A stretch of 64,000 nt of DNA, taken from assembly GCF_043876835.1 (NCBI RefSeq), contig NZ_JBAWJZ010000003.1:124001-188000 (forward strand). The letters run 5' to 3'. How positions within the stretch are numbered: the stretch's first letter is position 1; every line of letters begins with the position of its first letter. The notes beneath the pieces were generated by a model. It saw nothing but the letters and a program-made list of their open reading frames with translations, was not told the DNA's origin and ran no database searches. The translations under genes were made by a program, and so were the position numbers. This document shows, piece after piece, positions 16,237-25,213 of this stretch. Source of the DNA: Yeosuana sp043876835 (GTDB lineage: Bacteria > Bacteroidota > Bacteroidia > Flavobacteriales > Flavobacteriaceae).

Positions 16237-17829
16237 CTATAAAATATAATCCGTACTAATAAAGTTAGATGATTTTTTATCTAACAACTCATTCAAAATA
16301 GCATTGTTGTACTCATTATCTTTTGAAGCCACAAAGGTTCTAATTGAAAATGAGCGAAGTGCATCATGAACACTCAACGTGCTAAAAGCGGAATCTTTTC
16401 TTCCAGTAAACGGGTAAACATCTGGACCACGTTGACAAGAACTATTTAAATTTACTCTACAAACAAGATTTACCAAAGTGTCAATTAGTGGAGCTAACTT
16501 GTTAACATCCTTTCCGAAAACACTTACTTGTTGTCCGTAATTTGACTCAGCCATATCATCCAAAGGTTCTGCTATGTTTGTAAAAGGTAAAACCGGAATT
16601 ACTGGTCCAAACTGTTCTTCTTTAAAAACTCGCATATCCTTGTTAACAGGATACAAAACGGCTGGAAAAATGTAATTTTCAGTTGTTTTTCCGCCTTTTT
16701 CGTTAATTATTTTGGCTCCTAACTTTTCAGCATCTTCAATTAATTCTTTAATATATGCTGGTTTATCTTTTTCAGGAAGCGGAGTTAATTTAACGCCTGG
16801 TTCCCATGGATTTCCAAATTTAAGAGCATCTACACGTAATGAAAAACGTTTATTAAATTCATCAACAATATCTTTGTGAACATACAGCACTTTTAAAGCA
16901 GTACATCGCTGTCCGTTAAAAGATAAGGTTCCGGCTATACATTCGTTAATAGCTAGATCCAAATCAGCATCGGGTAAAACAATCGCCGGATTCTTAGCTT
17001 CCAACCCTAATACCATTCGCAATCTGTTTTTCTTTGGGTGAATGGTTTGTAAAGCATTTGCTGAGACACTATTTCCTATTAAAGCCAAAACATCTACTTT
17101 TCCAGACTCCATAATTGGTGATGCTACAGCTCTGCCTCTACCAAAAATAATATTCACAACTCCTTTTGGGAAACTTTTCTGAAATGCTTCTAAAAGAGGC
17201 GTGATAAGTAAAACCCCATGTTTTGCTGGCTTAAAAATGGCTGTATTTCCCATTATTAAAGCCGGAATAAGCAAACAGAATGTTTCATTGAGAGGGTAAT
17301 TATATGGACCTAAACATAATACAACGCCAAGGGGACCTCTCCTTATATGGGCATAAATGCCTTCGCTTTTATTGAACTTGGCACTATCACGATCCATTTG
17401 TTTGTAATCCTCAATGGTATCATTAATATAGTCTACGGTTCTATCAAATTCTTTTTGCGAATCCGGTAAATTTTTACCTATTTCCCACATAAGTAATTTA
17501 ACGACTTCCTCTCGTTTTGTTTTCATCATTTCAACAAAAGTTTCCATACATTTTATTCTATCTGAAACTTTCATTGTTGGCCAAAGCCCTTGTCCCTTAT
17601 CATATGCTAAACAGGCTGACTCTAAAGCCTCTAGGGCCTCTGTTTTTCCTTGATTTGGAATACTTCCCAAAAGTGTTGGTTTGTATTCTTCTGTTGATGA
17701 AATTGTTGAGTATATATTTGATGTTTCTCCTTCCCACTTTTTTAATTCTCCTGATACTAAATAGGTATTTTGATGTAATAGAGAATTTATTTTATATGCT
17801 TCTGGAATTTCTGTAAATGGTATTTTCAT
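16237..17829 (-). CDS. gapN: NADP-dependent non-phosphorylating glyceraldehyde-3-phosphate dehydrogenase
   Basis: Oxidises glyceraldehyde-3-phosphate directly to 3-phosphoglycerate, giving NADPH without ATP. The 530-residue aldehyde dehydrogenase has GPYNYPL (174-180), the general base in LGLEAKN (Glu277) and the nucleophile in FNGQRCTALK (Cys309). The C-terminal part has CQRGPDVYPFTGRKDSAF and DALRSFSIRTFVA, which are characteristic of GapN and distinguish it from succinate-semialdehyde dehydrogenases. It is a single gene on the minus strand, 175 bp downstream of ilvA, with its own upstream region holding a CG-centred near-palindrome at 17961. Confidence 0.9.
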   Translation of the reverse strand: MKIPFTEIPEAYKINSLLHQNTYLVSGELKKWEGETSNIYSTISSTEEYKPTLLGSIPNQGKTEALEALESACLAYDKGQGLWPTMKVSDRIKCMETFVEMMKTKREEVVKLLMWEIGKNLPDSQKEFDRTVDYINDTIEDYKQMDRDSAKFNKSEGIYAHIRRGPLGVVLCLGPYNYPLNETFCLLIPALIMGNTAIFKPAKHGVLLITPLLEAFQKSFPKGVVNIIFGRGRAVASPIMESGKVDVLALIGNSVSANALQTIHPKKNRLRMVLGLEAKNPAIVLPDADLDLAINECIAGTLSFNGQRCTALKVLYVHKDIVDEFNKRFSLRVDALKFGNPWEPGVKLTPLPEKDKPAYIKELIEDAEKLGAKIINEKGGKTTENYIFPAVLYPVNKDMRVFKEEQFGPVIPVLPFTNIAEPLDDMAESNYGQQVSVFGKDVNKLAPLIDTLVNLVCRVNLNSSCQRGPDVYPFTGRKDSAFSTLSVHDALRSFSIRTFVASKDNEYNNAILNELLDKKSSNFISTDYIL

Positions 17830-17960
17830 AAGAAAAAATATCGTTAAAATTAAACACTAATATACTTATATTTCTTCTTGAATGCCGTTATAAAAAAGAT
17901 AATTGTTGAAAAAATAATGTATTATTATCTATTTAATTAACTGAAAACAAAATACTTATA

Positions 17961-17976
17961 ACGAAAACGATTTCGT
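17961..17976. promoter_or_regulatory. CG-centred near-palindrome upstream of gapN
   Basis: ACGAAAACGATTTCGT is palindromic except for one central base pair and has the CG centre typical of LacI-family operators. It lies about 130 bp upstream of the gapN start. A 14-of-16 match to it occurs in reverse orientation at 54707-54722, upstream of a starch/glycogen-binding domain gene. Function is inferred. Confidence 0.45.
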
Positions 17977-18004
17977 ATGAAGAAAACAAAAGAGGTTTTG
18001 AAAT

Positions 18005-19270
18005 TTAAACTAAAAACTGGAACAAGTCTGGTTTATCATTTAAGTAATCACCGTAAAAATTATGCAGTTTCATTTTTGTAACCAAAGGCTCCAAATCATC
18101 AGCAGATTTTAATTCGATACCTACAACAGCTGCCCCATTCTCACGATTAGTTTTTTTTGCGTATTCAAAATATGTAATATCGTCGTTTGGTCCTAAAATT
18201 TCAACCACAAACTCTTTTAAAGCACCTGCACGTTGTGGAAATTTAATAATAAAATAGTGTTTTAAATTAGCATAAAGCAACGCACGTTCTTTAATTTCGG
18301 GTGTTCTTATAATGTCGTTATTACTTCCACTAATAACACAAACCACGTTTTTGCCTTTAATCTCATCAGCATAATAATCTAATGCAGAAATGCTTAATGC
18401 ACCAGCTGGTTCAACAACAATAGCATCTTTATTATAGAGTTCTAAAATGGTTTGACACACTTTTCCTTCAGGAACGGTCATCATCGCATGCAAATTGTTT
18501 TTACAAATTTGGAAGGTTAAATCTCCAACTCGTTTTACTGCTGCTCCATCAACAAATTTCTCAATGGAATCTAGCTCGGTGTTTTTATTGTTTTTAATAG
18601 AAACTGACATTGAAGGTGCGCCTTCAGGTTCAACACCAATAATTTTCGTGTTAGGTGATAACTGACTGAAAACAGTTGAAAGTCCTGCAGCCAATCCGCC
18701 TCCGCCAACAGGAATAAAAATATAATCTATTGGATTTTTGGATTGTTCTAATAGTTCTAATCCTATTGTTGCCTGACCTTCAATAACTTTTTTATCATCA
18801 AACGGATGAATAAAACTTTTACCTAAATGCTCACATTCTTTAATTGCTGCATAATAAGCATCGTCAAAAGTATCTCCATGAAGAACAATATCAATAAAGT
18901 CTTCACCAAACATTTTAACTTGCTCAACTTTTTGTTTTGGTGTAGGTGCAGGCATATAAATAGTGCCTTTTATTTTTAATAATTTACAAGATAAAGCGAC
19001 ACCTTGTGCATGATTTCCAGCGCTGGCGCAAACCACACCTATATTAGCTTCTTCTTTTGAAAGAGAACTGATTTTGTTATATGCACCCCTGATTTTATAA
19101 GATCTTACCTGTTGAAGGTCTTCTCGTTTAAAGCTAATATTGGCGTTAAACTCTTTTGAAAGTCTTACATTAGGTATTAAAGGTGTAACTGCCGATACAT
19201 TTTTAATGGCATCGGCAGCTACTTTTATATTATTAATACTAGGAAAATAAGTTTGCTTTTCCTTATTCAT
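18005..19270 (-). CDS. ilvA: Threonine ammonia-lyase (threonine dehydratase)
   Basis: PLP enzyme converting threonine to 2-ketobutyrate for isoleucine synthesis. The 421-residue protein has the PLP Lys in RSYKIRGAYN (Lys59), the Gly-rich phosphate loop VGGGGLAAGLS near 190-200, and a C-terminal ACT-like segment from about residue 335 (FPQRAGALKEFVVEILG). It has a single short regulatory domain, not the two of the 514-residue E. coli enzyme. As the last gene of the ilv operon, 25 bp after ilvC, it is placed as the biosynthetic rather than the catabolic enzyme. Confidence 0.92.
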   Translation of the reverse strand: MNKEKQTYFPSINNIKVAADAIKNVSAVTPLIPNVRLSKEFNANISFKREDLQQVRSYKIRGAYNKISSLSKEEANIGVVCASAGNHAQGVALSCKLLKIKGTIYMPAPTPKQKVEQVKMFGEDFIDIVLHGDTFDDAYYAAIKECEHLGKSFIHPFDDKKVIEGQATIGLELLEQSKNPIDYIFIPVGGGGLAAGLSTVFSQLSPNTKIIGVEPEGAPSMSVSIKNNKNTELDSIEKFVDGAAVKRVGDLTFQICKNNLHAMMTVPEGKVCQTILELYNKDAIVVEPAGALSISALDYYADEIKGKNVVCVISGSNNDIIRTPEIKERALLYANLKHYFIIKFPQRAGALKEFVVEILGPNDDITYFEYAKKTNRENGAAVVGIELKSADDLEPLVTKMKLHNFYGDYLNDKPDLFQFLV

Positions 19271-19295
19271 AAAATTTATGTTGTTTTAAAACAGC

Positions 19296-20771
19296 TTAAA
19301 CTATTGGTTTCATAGCTGTCATTGATGCTCTTAAAAATGTTCCTATTTTTTCAACAGGATGATTTCTTAAAGCAGCGTTAACTTCTATTAATTTAGCATT
19401 ATCAACACCTTTACCATTATCTTTTGCATATGCTTTACCAATAACATCTGTATCAATTTTCTTCATAAAATCTGCTAATAATGGCTTACATGCATGATCA
19501 AATAAATAACATCCATACTCTGCAGTATCAGAGATTACGCTGTTCATTTCATATAATTTACGTCTTGCAATAGTATTTGCAATAAGTGGTGTTTCATGCA
19601 ATGATTCGTAGTAAGCAGATTCGTCAATAATTCCAGATTCTGTCATAGCTTCGAATGCTAATTCAACACCTGCTCTTACCATGGCTACCATTAATACACC
19701 ATTATCATAGTATTCCTGCTCTGAGATTTCAACATCACCAGCTGGAGTTTTTTCAAAAGCAGTTTCAGCAGTTTCAGCTCTCCATCCTAATAAATCTTTA
19801 TCATTATTAGCCCAATCTTCCATCATACCTTTTGAAAAATTTCCTTCCATGATATCATCCATATGTTTTTGAAATAACGGACGCATGATGTCTTTCAATT
19901 CTTCTGAAAGTTCAAAAGCTTTAATTTTTGCTGGATTTGAAAGTCTATCCATCATGTTGGTAATACCACCATATTTCAATCCTTCCGTAACAGTTTCCCA
20001 ACCATATTGAATTAATTTTGATGCATACCCTGGTTCAATTCCTTTTTCAACCATTTTATCAAAACAAAGAATAGAACCTGTTTGCAACAATCCACAAAGA
20101 ATGGTTTGTTCACCCATTAAATCACTTTTTACCTCGGCAACAAATGATGATGCTAAAACGCCCGCTCTATGACCACCTGTAGCTGCAGCATATGCTTTTG
20201 CTTGCGCCCAACCTTTTCCTTCTGGATCATTTTCTTCATGAACTGCAATTAATGTTGGAACACCAAAACCTCTTTTATATTCTTCTCTAACTTCGGTTCC
20301 AGGGCATTTTGGAGCCACCATAATAACTGTTAAATCTTTACGGATTTGAGTACCTTCTTCAACAATATTAAAACCGTGTGAATAAGATAATGTAGCCCCT
20401 TTTTTCATTAAAGGCATAATAGCTTTAATAACGCTGGTATGTTGTTTATCTGGAGTTAGATTTAATACTAAATCGGCTGTTGGAATTAACTCTTCATAAG
20501 TTCCAACCTTAAAATTATTACTTGTTGCTTTTTGATATGAAGCACGTTTTTCTGCAATGGCTTCAGCACGTAATGTATATGATATGTCTAAACCAGAATC
20601 TCTCATATTCAACCCTTGGTTTAGCCCTTGTGCGCCACAACCTACTATGACAATTTTCTTTCCTAATAAAGCATTTACACCATCTTCAAATTCTGAAGAA
20701 TCCATAAATCTACACTTTGATAATTGATTTAATTTATCTCTTAACGACAGTGTGTTAAAGTAATTTCCCAT
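19296..20771 (-). CDS. ilvC: Ketol-acid reductoisomerase, long (class II) form
   Basis: Isomerises and reduces acetolactate or acetohydroxybutyrate using NADPH and magnesium. The 491-residue length and the duplicated C-terminal helical domain mark the class II (E. coli-like) enzyme. KIVIVGCGAQGLNQGLNMRDSG (from about 34) is the nucleotide-binding segment, VAPKCPGTEVREEYKRGFGVP (about 150-170) and LMGEQTILCGLL (about 218-229) carry metal and substrate residues. It is 15 bp after ilvN. Confidence 0.96.
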   Translation of the reverse strand: MGNYFNTLSLRDKLNQLSKCRFMDSSEFEDGVNALLGKKIVIVGCGAQGLNQGLNMRDSGLDISYTLRAEAIAEKRASYQKATSNNFKVGTYEELIPTADLVLNLTPDKQHTSVIKAIMPLMKKGATLSYSHGFNIVEEGTQIRKDLTVIMVAPKCPGTEVREEYKRGFGVPTLIAVHEENDPEGKGWAQAKAYAAATGGHRAGVLASSFVAEVKSDLMGEQTILCGLLQTGSILCFDKMVEKGIEPGYASKLIQYGWETVTEGLKYGGITNMMDRLSNPAKIKAFELSEELKDIMRPLFQKHMDDIMEGNFSKGMMEDWANNDKDLLGWRAETAETAFEKTPAGDVEISEQEYYDNGVLMVAMVRAGVELAFEAMTESGIIDESAYYESLHETPLIANTIARRKLYEMNSVISDTAEYGCYLFDHACKPLLADFMKKIDTDVIGKAYAKDNGKGVDNAKLIEVNAALRNHPVEKIGTFLRASMTAMKPIV

Positions 20772-20786
20772 TTTTAATTTTAGTTA

Positions 20787-21320
20787 TTATTGATTATTGA
20801 ATGCCACTAGCATTTCACTTATTTTCATTTCACTTTTTGTTACTGCTATTCTTCCAGAACGCACAAATTGCATGATTCCAAATACATTTAAATCTCTTCG
20901 AAGTGATTCAATTTCATGACGTCTTCCTGATTTTTCCAACACAAAAAACTCCTTGTTCACAGTTACAATTTGCGAGTTACTATCTTTAATTATGTTTTGA
21001 ATTTGAGGTTCTTCAAACAGTAAAGCCGATTTTATTTTGAACATGCAAGATTCTGTAAAAATAGTTTGCTCATCGGTATGGTAGTAAGCTTTAATGGTTT
21101 CCACCTGCTTTTCAATTTGTTTCACCACTTTTTTCGCCTGAACCTCACTAATATTAACCACGATAACAAATCTGTTAACACCTTCGATTTCTGACTGAGA
21201 TGTTGTTAAACTTTCAATATTGATATGTCTGCGTTGAAAAATTGCTGAAATACGATTTAATAACCCAATATTGTTTTCGGTATAAATCGATATGGTAAAT
21301 GTTTTTATTTCTTCGTTCAT
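20787..21320 (-). CDS. ilvN: Acetolactate synthase small (regulatory) subunit
   Basis: A 177-residue regulatory partner of IlvB. The N-terminal ACT domain (about 7-80) contains TENNIGLLNRISAIFQRRHINIESLT, the valine-binding fold; a second, less conserved half follows. It gives valine feedback and stimulates the catalytic subunit in related enzymes. It sits between ilvB (13 bp) and ilvC (15 bp). The symbol ilvH is equally used for this family. Confidence 0.93.
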   Translation of the reverse strand: MNEEIKTFTISIYTENNIGLLNRISAIFQRRHINIESLTTSQSEIEGVNRFVIVVNISEVQAKKVVKQIEKQVETIKAYYHTDEQTIFTESCMFKIKSALLFEEPQIQNIIKDSNSQIVTVNKEFFVLEKSGRRHEIESLRRDLNVFGIMQFVRSGRIAVTKSEMKISEMLVAFNNQ

Positions 21321-21333
21321 TCTTTCTAAATAT

Positions 21334-23067
21334 TTAGCTTAATCTAATATCTGAAACAGATGCTCCAGAAGGAATCATTGGAAATACATTGTCTTCTTTT
21401 TCAACACAAACTTCCAAGAAATAGGCTTCTTTTGAAGCAATCATTTCTTTTACAGCATCATTCAATTCTTCTCTGGTTTTAACACGTTTAGAATTAATAT
21501 AATACCCTTTTGCAATAGTTACAAAATCTGGATTTGTCATTTCTGTTGATGCGTAACGTTTATCGAAAAACAGTTGTTGCCATTGACGCACCATTCCTAA
21601 AAACTCGTTGTTTAATACAACTATTTTTAAAGCCAGTTTTTGTTGTAAAACAGTTCCCAACTCCTGAATAGTCATTTGAAAACCTCCATCTCCAATTATT
21701 GCCACAACTTCTCTTTCTGGAGCAGCCATTTTAGCTCCAATAGCAGCCGGAAGCGCAAATCCCATCGTTCCCAAACCTCCAGAGGTTATATTACTTTTCG
21801 TTTTATTAAAATCTGCATATCTACAAGCAATCATTTGATGTTGACCTACATCTGAAACAATAGCCGCATTCCCTTTGGTTTGAATATTAATTTCATTTAA
21901 TACTTCACCCATGGTTAATCCCTCTTTTGTAGGGTGTAAGTCATTTTTTATAACTTTTTCAAATTCGATATCGTATAGATCTTTAAATTCTTGAAGCCAA
22001 TCTGGATAGGATTTAGAATCCAGTAACGGTAAAAGTTCAGCTAAACTTTCTTTTGAATCTCCTAAAACAGCTATATCAGTCTTTACATTTTTATCAACCT
22101 CAGCTGGGTCAATTTCAAAATGAATGACCTTAGCTTGTTTTGCATAAGTATTTAAATTACCTGTAACACGATCATCAAATCGCATTCCGATAGCAATCAA
22201 CACATCACACTCGTTAGTTAATCTATTTGGTGCATAATTTCCATGCATGCCCACCATCCCAATATTTAATGGATGTGAAGTTGGTAATGCTGAAGCCCCA
22301 AGAATAGTCCAAGCTGCAGGTATACCCGCTTTTTCAATCACTGCTTTTAATTCTGCTTCTGCTTTACCTAATATAATACCCTGACCCCAAACAATCATAG
22401 GCTTTTTTGCCTGATTGATTAATGCAGCTGCTGCTTTAATTGCATCGATATTTATTTTTGGTACAGGATTATAACTTCTAATACCTGTACATTTTTTATA
22501 TGAAAAATCAAATTCTTCAAATTGGGCATCCTTTGTGATATCAATTAGTACGGGTCCTGGTCTACCACTTTTTGCAATATAAAATGCTTTTGCGATAACT
22601 TCAGGAATTTCTGAAGCTTTTGTGACCTGATGGTTCCATTTGGTTACCGGTGTAGAAATACCAACAATATCAGTTTCTTGAAATGCATCACTTCCCAATA
22701 AATGTGAGGCAACCTGTCCTGTAATACAAACCAAAGGTGTAGAATCTATTTGAGCATCAGCTATACCAGTTATTAAATTGGTTGCACCTGGCCCTGATGT
22801 TGCCATAGCAACGCCAACTCTACCAGAAATACGAGCATATCCTTGGGCAGCGTGTGTTGCACCTTGCTCATGACGTGTTAATACATGATGAATTTTATCT
22901 CTAAATTTAAATAGCTCATCATAAACTGGCATAATAGCTCCTCCTGGATATCCGTAAAGAATATCAACCCCTTCTTCTATTAAGCATCTTATAATAGCCT
23001 CACTTCCAGTAATACGCTCAGTTTTTTGTGCGATTTCTTTTGCTTTGTTTTTTGTCTCTGTATCCAT
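21334..23067 (-). CDS. ilvB: Acetolactate synthase large (catalytic) subunit
   Basis: ThDP-dependent condensation of pyruvate with pyruvate or 2-ketobutyrate, the first common step of branched-chain amino acid synthesis. The 577-residue protein has GYPGGAIMPVYDEL (about 39-52), the activating Glu in LTRHEQGATHAAQGYAR (about 63-79), the FAD-binding middle domain, and the ThDP motif IIGDGGFQMTIQELGTV near 457-473 followed by VLNNEFLGMVRQWQ. It starts 11 bp after ilvD. Confidence 0.96.
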   Translation of the reverse strand: MDTETKNKAKEIAQKTERITGSEAIIRCLIEEGVDILYGYPGGAIMPVYDELFKFRDKIHHVLTRHEQGATHAAQGYARISGRVGVAMATSGPGATNLITGIADAQIDSTPLVCITGQVASHLLGSDAFQETDIVGISTPVTKWNHQVTKASEIPEVIAKAFYIAKSGRPGPVLIDITKDAQFEEFDFSYKKCTGIRSYNPVPKINIDAIKAAAALINQAKKPMIVWGQGIILGKAEAELKAVIEKAGIPAAWTILGASALPTSHPLNIGMVGMHGNYAPNRLTNECDVLIAIGMRFDDRVTGNLNTYAKQAKVIHFEIDPAEVDKNVKTDIAVLGDSKESLAELLPLLDSKSYPDWLQEFKDLYDIEFEKVIKNDLHPTKEGLTMGEVLNEINIQTKGNAAIVSDVGQHQMIACRYADFNKTKSNITSGGLGTMGFALPAAIGAKMAAPEREVVAIIGDGGFQMTIQELGTVLQQKLALKIVVLNNEFLGMVRQWQQLFFDKRYASTEMTNPDFVTIAKGYYINSKRVKTREELNDAVKEMIASKEAYFLEVCVEKEDNVFPMIPSGASVSDIRLS

Positions 23068-23078
23068 ATACTTCTAGC

Positions 23079-24764
23079 TTAAAATTCATCAGTAACACAT
23101 CCTTTTGATGCTGATGATACTGTTTTTGCATATTTAAATAATATTCCTTTATTATGTTTTAAGTCTGGGGCAACCCACTGCGCTTTTCTTTCAGCTAATT
23201 CTTCATCGGAAAGTAATACGTTTATAGAATTATCTATAGCACTAATTTTAATTTTATCACCTGTTTTTAACAACCCGATGGTTCCACCCGATTGTGCTTC
23301 TGGTGTAATATGTCCAACCACAAAACCATGTGTTCCTCCTGAGAAACGACCATCGGTTATTAATGCTACAGATTTCCCTAAACCTGCACCCATAATTAGA
23401 GACGTTGGCTTTAGCATTTCTGGCATTCCCGGACCACCTTTTGGACCTACATAACGAATTACAACCACATCTCCTTTTTCAACTTCACCATTTGAAATAC
23501 CTGTGTTTGCTGCTTGCTCGCCATCATAAACTACCGCTTTTCCCTCAAACAACAGACCTTCATTTCCAGATATTTTCGCAACTGCACCTTCAGTGGCTAA
23601 ATTTCCATAAAGAATTTGTAAGTTTCCTGAAGACTTCAAAGCCTTATCTTTTGGATAAATAACATCTTGGTCATTTTCAAAAATTAGTGGTTCTACATCG
23701 GCTAAATTTTCAGCTAAGGTTTTACCGGTAACAGTCATACAATCACCATGCAAATAGCCATTATCTAATAAATATTTCATCACTGCTGGCGTTCCACCAA
23801 TGCCGTGAACGTCTTCCATTAAGTATTTTCCGCTAGGCTTTAAATCGGCTATTAAAGGCGTTCTATCACTAACACGTTGAAAATCTTCTAATGTAAAATC
23901 TATATCTGCTGCATGTGCGATGGCTAAGAAATGTAACACTGCATTTGTCGAACCACCTAGGGCATTTACAAGCGCAATCGCATTTTCAATTGATTTTTTA
24001 GAAATGATATCTAAGGGTTTTAAATCTAATTCCAAAAGATTTTTTATCGCTCTCGCTGTTCTTTCGCTTTCTGATAATTTATTAGGATTTTCTGCAGGAA
24101 TTGAAGAATTATATGGCAAAGCAAACCCCATGCACTCAATAGCAGAAGCCATTGTATTTGCCGTATACATACCGCCACAAGCACCTGCACCTGGAATAGC
24201 ACTTTTTATAATTTCTCTATATTCTTCTTCATCTATTTCACCTGCAACTTTTTGTCCTAAGGCTTCAAAAGCCGAAACAATATTTAATTTTCTTCCTTTG
24301 TACTTTCCTGAAGCTATAGTTCCACCATACATCATTATAGACGGACGATTTAAACGCAACATAGCAATTACAGCGCCTGGCATATTTTTATCACATCCAA
24401 CAACAGAAATAAGTGCATCATAACTTTGAGCATTCACAACCGTTTCAATAGAATCTGCTATAATATCTCTTGAAACTAATGAATAATTCATGCCAGAAGT
24501 CCCCATAGAAATTCCATCTGAAACACCAATTGTATTAAAACCTAAACCAACTAAACCAGCAATATTACACTCAATTTTTACTTGATCTTTCAATCCATTT
24601 AAATGCATGTTACAAGGATTTCCATCATATCCTGTGCTAGCTATTCCCACTTGCGCTTTTTTCATATCCTCATCTGTCAAACCAACGGCATATAACATGG
24701 CTTGAGAGGCTGGCTGTGATTCGTCCTGTGTTAATCTTCTACTGTGTTTATTAAGTTCTTTCAT
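23079..24764 (-). CDS. ilvD: Dihydroxyacid dehydratase
   Basis: Iron-sulphur enzyme that dehydrates dihydroxyacids to the 2-keto acids of valine and isoleucine. From the start MKELNKHSRRLTQDES it has 561 residues, with Cys in DGNPCNMHL, VVGCDKNMPG and GACGGMYTANTM as cluster ligands, and the C-terminal RFSGGTHGFVVGHI substrate segment. An in-frame ATG at 24815 would add 17 residues without family similarity and is rejected. It is the first structural gene of the ilv operon and lies about 210 nt downstream of an attenuator terminator. Confidence 0.95.
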   Translation of the reverse strand: MKELNKHSRRLTQDESQPASQAMLYAVGLTDEDMKKAQVGIASTGYDGNPCNMHLNGLKDQVKIECNIAGLVGLGFNTIGVSDGISMGTSGMNYSLVSRDIIADSIETVVNAQSYDALISVVGCDKNMPGAVIAMLRLNRPSIMMYGGTIASGKYKGRKLNIVSAFEALGQKVAGEIDEEEYREIIKSAIPGAGACGGMYTANTMASAIECMGFALPYNSSIPAENPNKLSESERTARAIKNLLELDLKPLDIISKKSIENAIALVNALGGSTNAVLHFLAIAHAADIDFTLEDFQRVSDRTPLIADLKPSGKYLMEDVHGIGGTPAVMKYLLDNGYLHGDCMTVTGKTLAENLADVEPLIFENDQDVIYPKDKALKSSGNLQILYGNLATEGAVAKISGNEGLLFEGKAVVYDGEQAANTGISNGEVEKGDVVVIRYVGPKGGPGMPEMLKPTSLIMGAGLGKSVALITDGRFSGGTHGFVVGHITPEAQSGGTIGLLKTGDKIKISAIDNSINVLLSDEELAERKAQWVAPDLKHNKGILFKYAKTVSSASKGCVTDEF

Positions 24765-24974
24765 TCTTAGTTTTACTTCTACTTTTTTGTTTATTCTGTA
24801 CTTTAAAAACAACATGTTTTTAAAATAATGTCCGAAATTAAATCTTTACACTTTTAATAAATCAATCCTTTACATTTTAAGTTTAAATCCATCAAAGTTT
24901 AAAATGTTTTATTTTATTGATTTACAGTTAGTTAATTCTTATTTTTTATGACGTTCAATGTTTAAAAAATGAAT

Positions 24975-25004
24975 AAAAAAAAACCTTCCGATTAGGGAAG
25001 GCTT
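24975..25004 (-). terminator. Attenuator terminator of the ilv operon
   Basis: Read on the minus strand, CCTTCC (25001-24996) pairs with GGAAGG (24989-24984), extendable by A-T and one G-U pair, followed by nine T. Its 5' arm contains TTCCCTA (24999-24993), the exact complement of TAGGGAA (25041-25035) at the leader peptide stop codon, so an antiterminator can form instead. Confidence 0.88.
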
Positions 25005-25038
25005 TTAAATTTTTATTAAAACTTTAATATACCATTCC

Positions 25039-25101
25039 CTATCCCTGTGAAATAATCACAATGACAATAATAGAAATGATATTTAAAACTTGTTTTTTCA
25101 T
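25039..25101 (-). CDS. ilvL: ilv operon leader peptide (20 aa)
   Basis: ATG 25101 to TAG 25041-25039 encodes MKKQVLNIISIIVIVIISQG: eight Ile, three Val and one Leu in 20 residues, the composition expected of an ilv attenuator. The stop codon is the first three bases of the antiterminator strand. A ribosome stalled on the Ile/Val codons would leave that strand free to block the terminator; a ribosome reaching the stop would cover it. A promoter-like pair lies immediately upstream. This is the classical ribosome-mediated attenuation layout and needs no further gene. Confidence 0.9.
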   Translation of the reverse strand: MKKQVLNIISIIVIVIISQG

Positions 25102-25111
25102 TTTGATGGAG

Positions 25112-25143
25112 CAAATATTTAAAATAAAAAAACATTAGCCAAA
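25112..25143 (-). promoter_or_regulatory. Candidate ilv promoter (Bacteroidetes type)
   Basis: On the minus strand TTTG (25143-25140) is followed after 20 nt by AATATTTG (25119-25112), one base from the TAnnTTTG -7 consensus. Predicted transcription would begin only a few bases before the ilvL start codon. Confidence 0.5.
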
Positions 25144-25169
25144 TTAATACTGAAAAAAAGTTAAAAAAA

Positions 25170-25199
25170 TTCGTCATTCCTTTTATTTTATTAATTTTG
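25170..25199 (+). promoter_or_regulatory. Candidate metK promoter (Bacteroidetes type)
   Basis: TAATTTTG at 25192-25199 matches the TAnnTTTG -7 consensus exactly. TTCG at 25170-25173 is a one-mismatch -33 box with an 18-nt spacer. The predicted start falls just before the SAM-II aptamer. Confidence 0.6.
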
Positions 25200-25213
25200 C
25201 ACCTATAAATAAT

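Noticed and set aside
23920..24423. 167-residue plus-strand ORF inside ilvD
   Set aside because: Antisense shadow of a clear ilvD; no independent features. The same applies to the long plus-strand frames inside hppA, proA, argF' and the GLPGLI genes.
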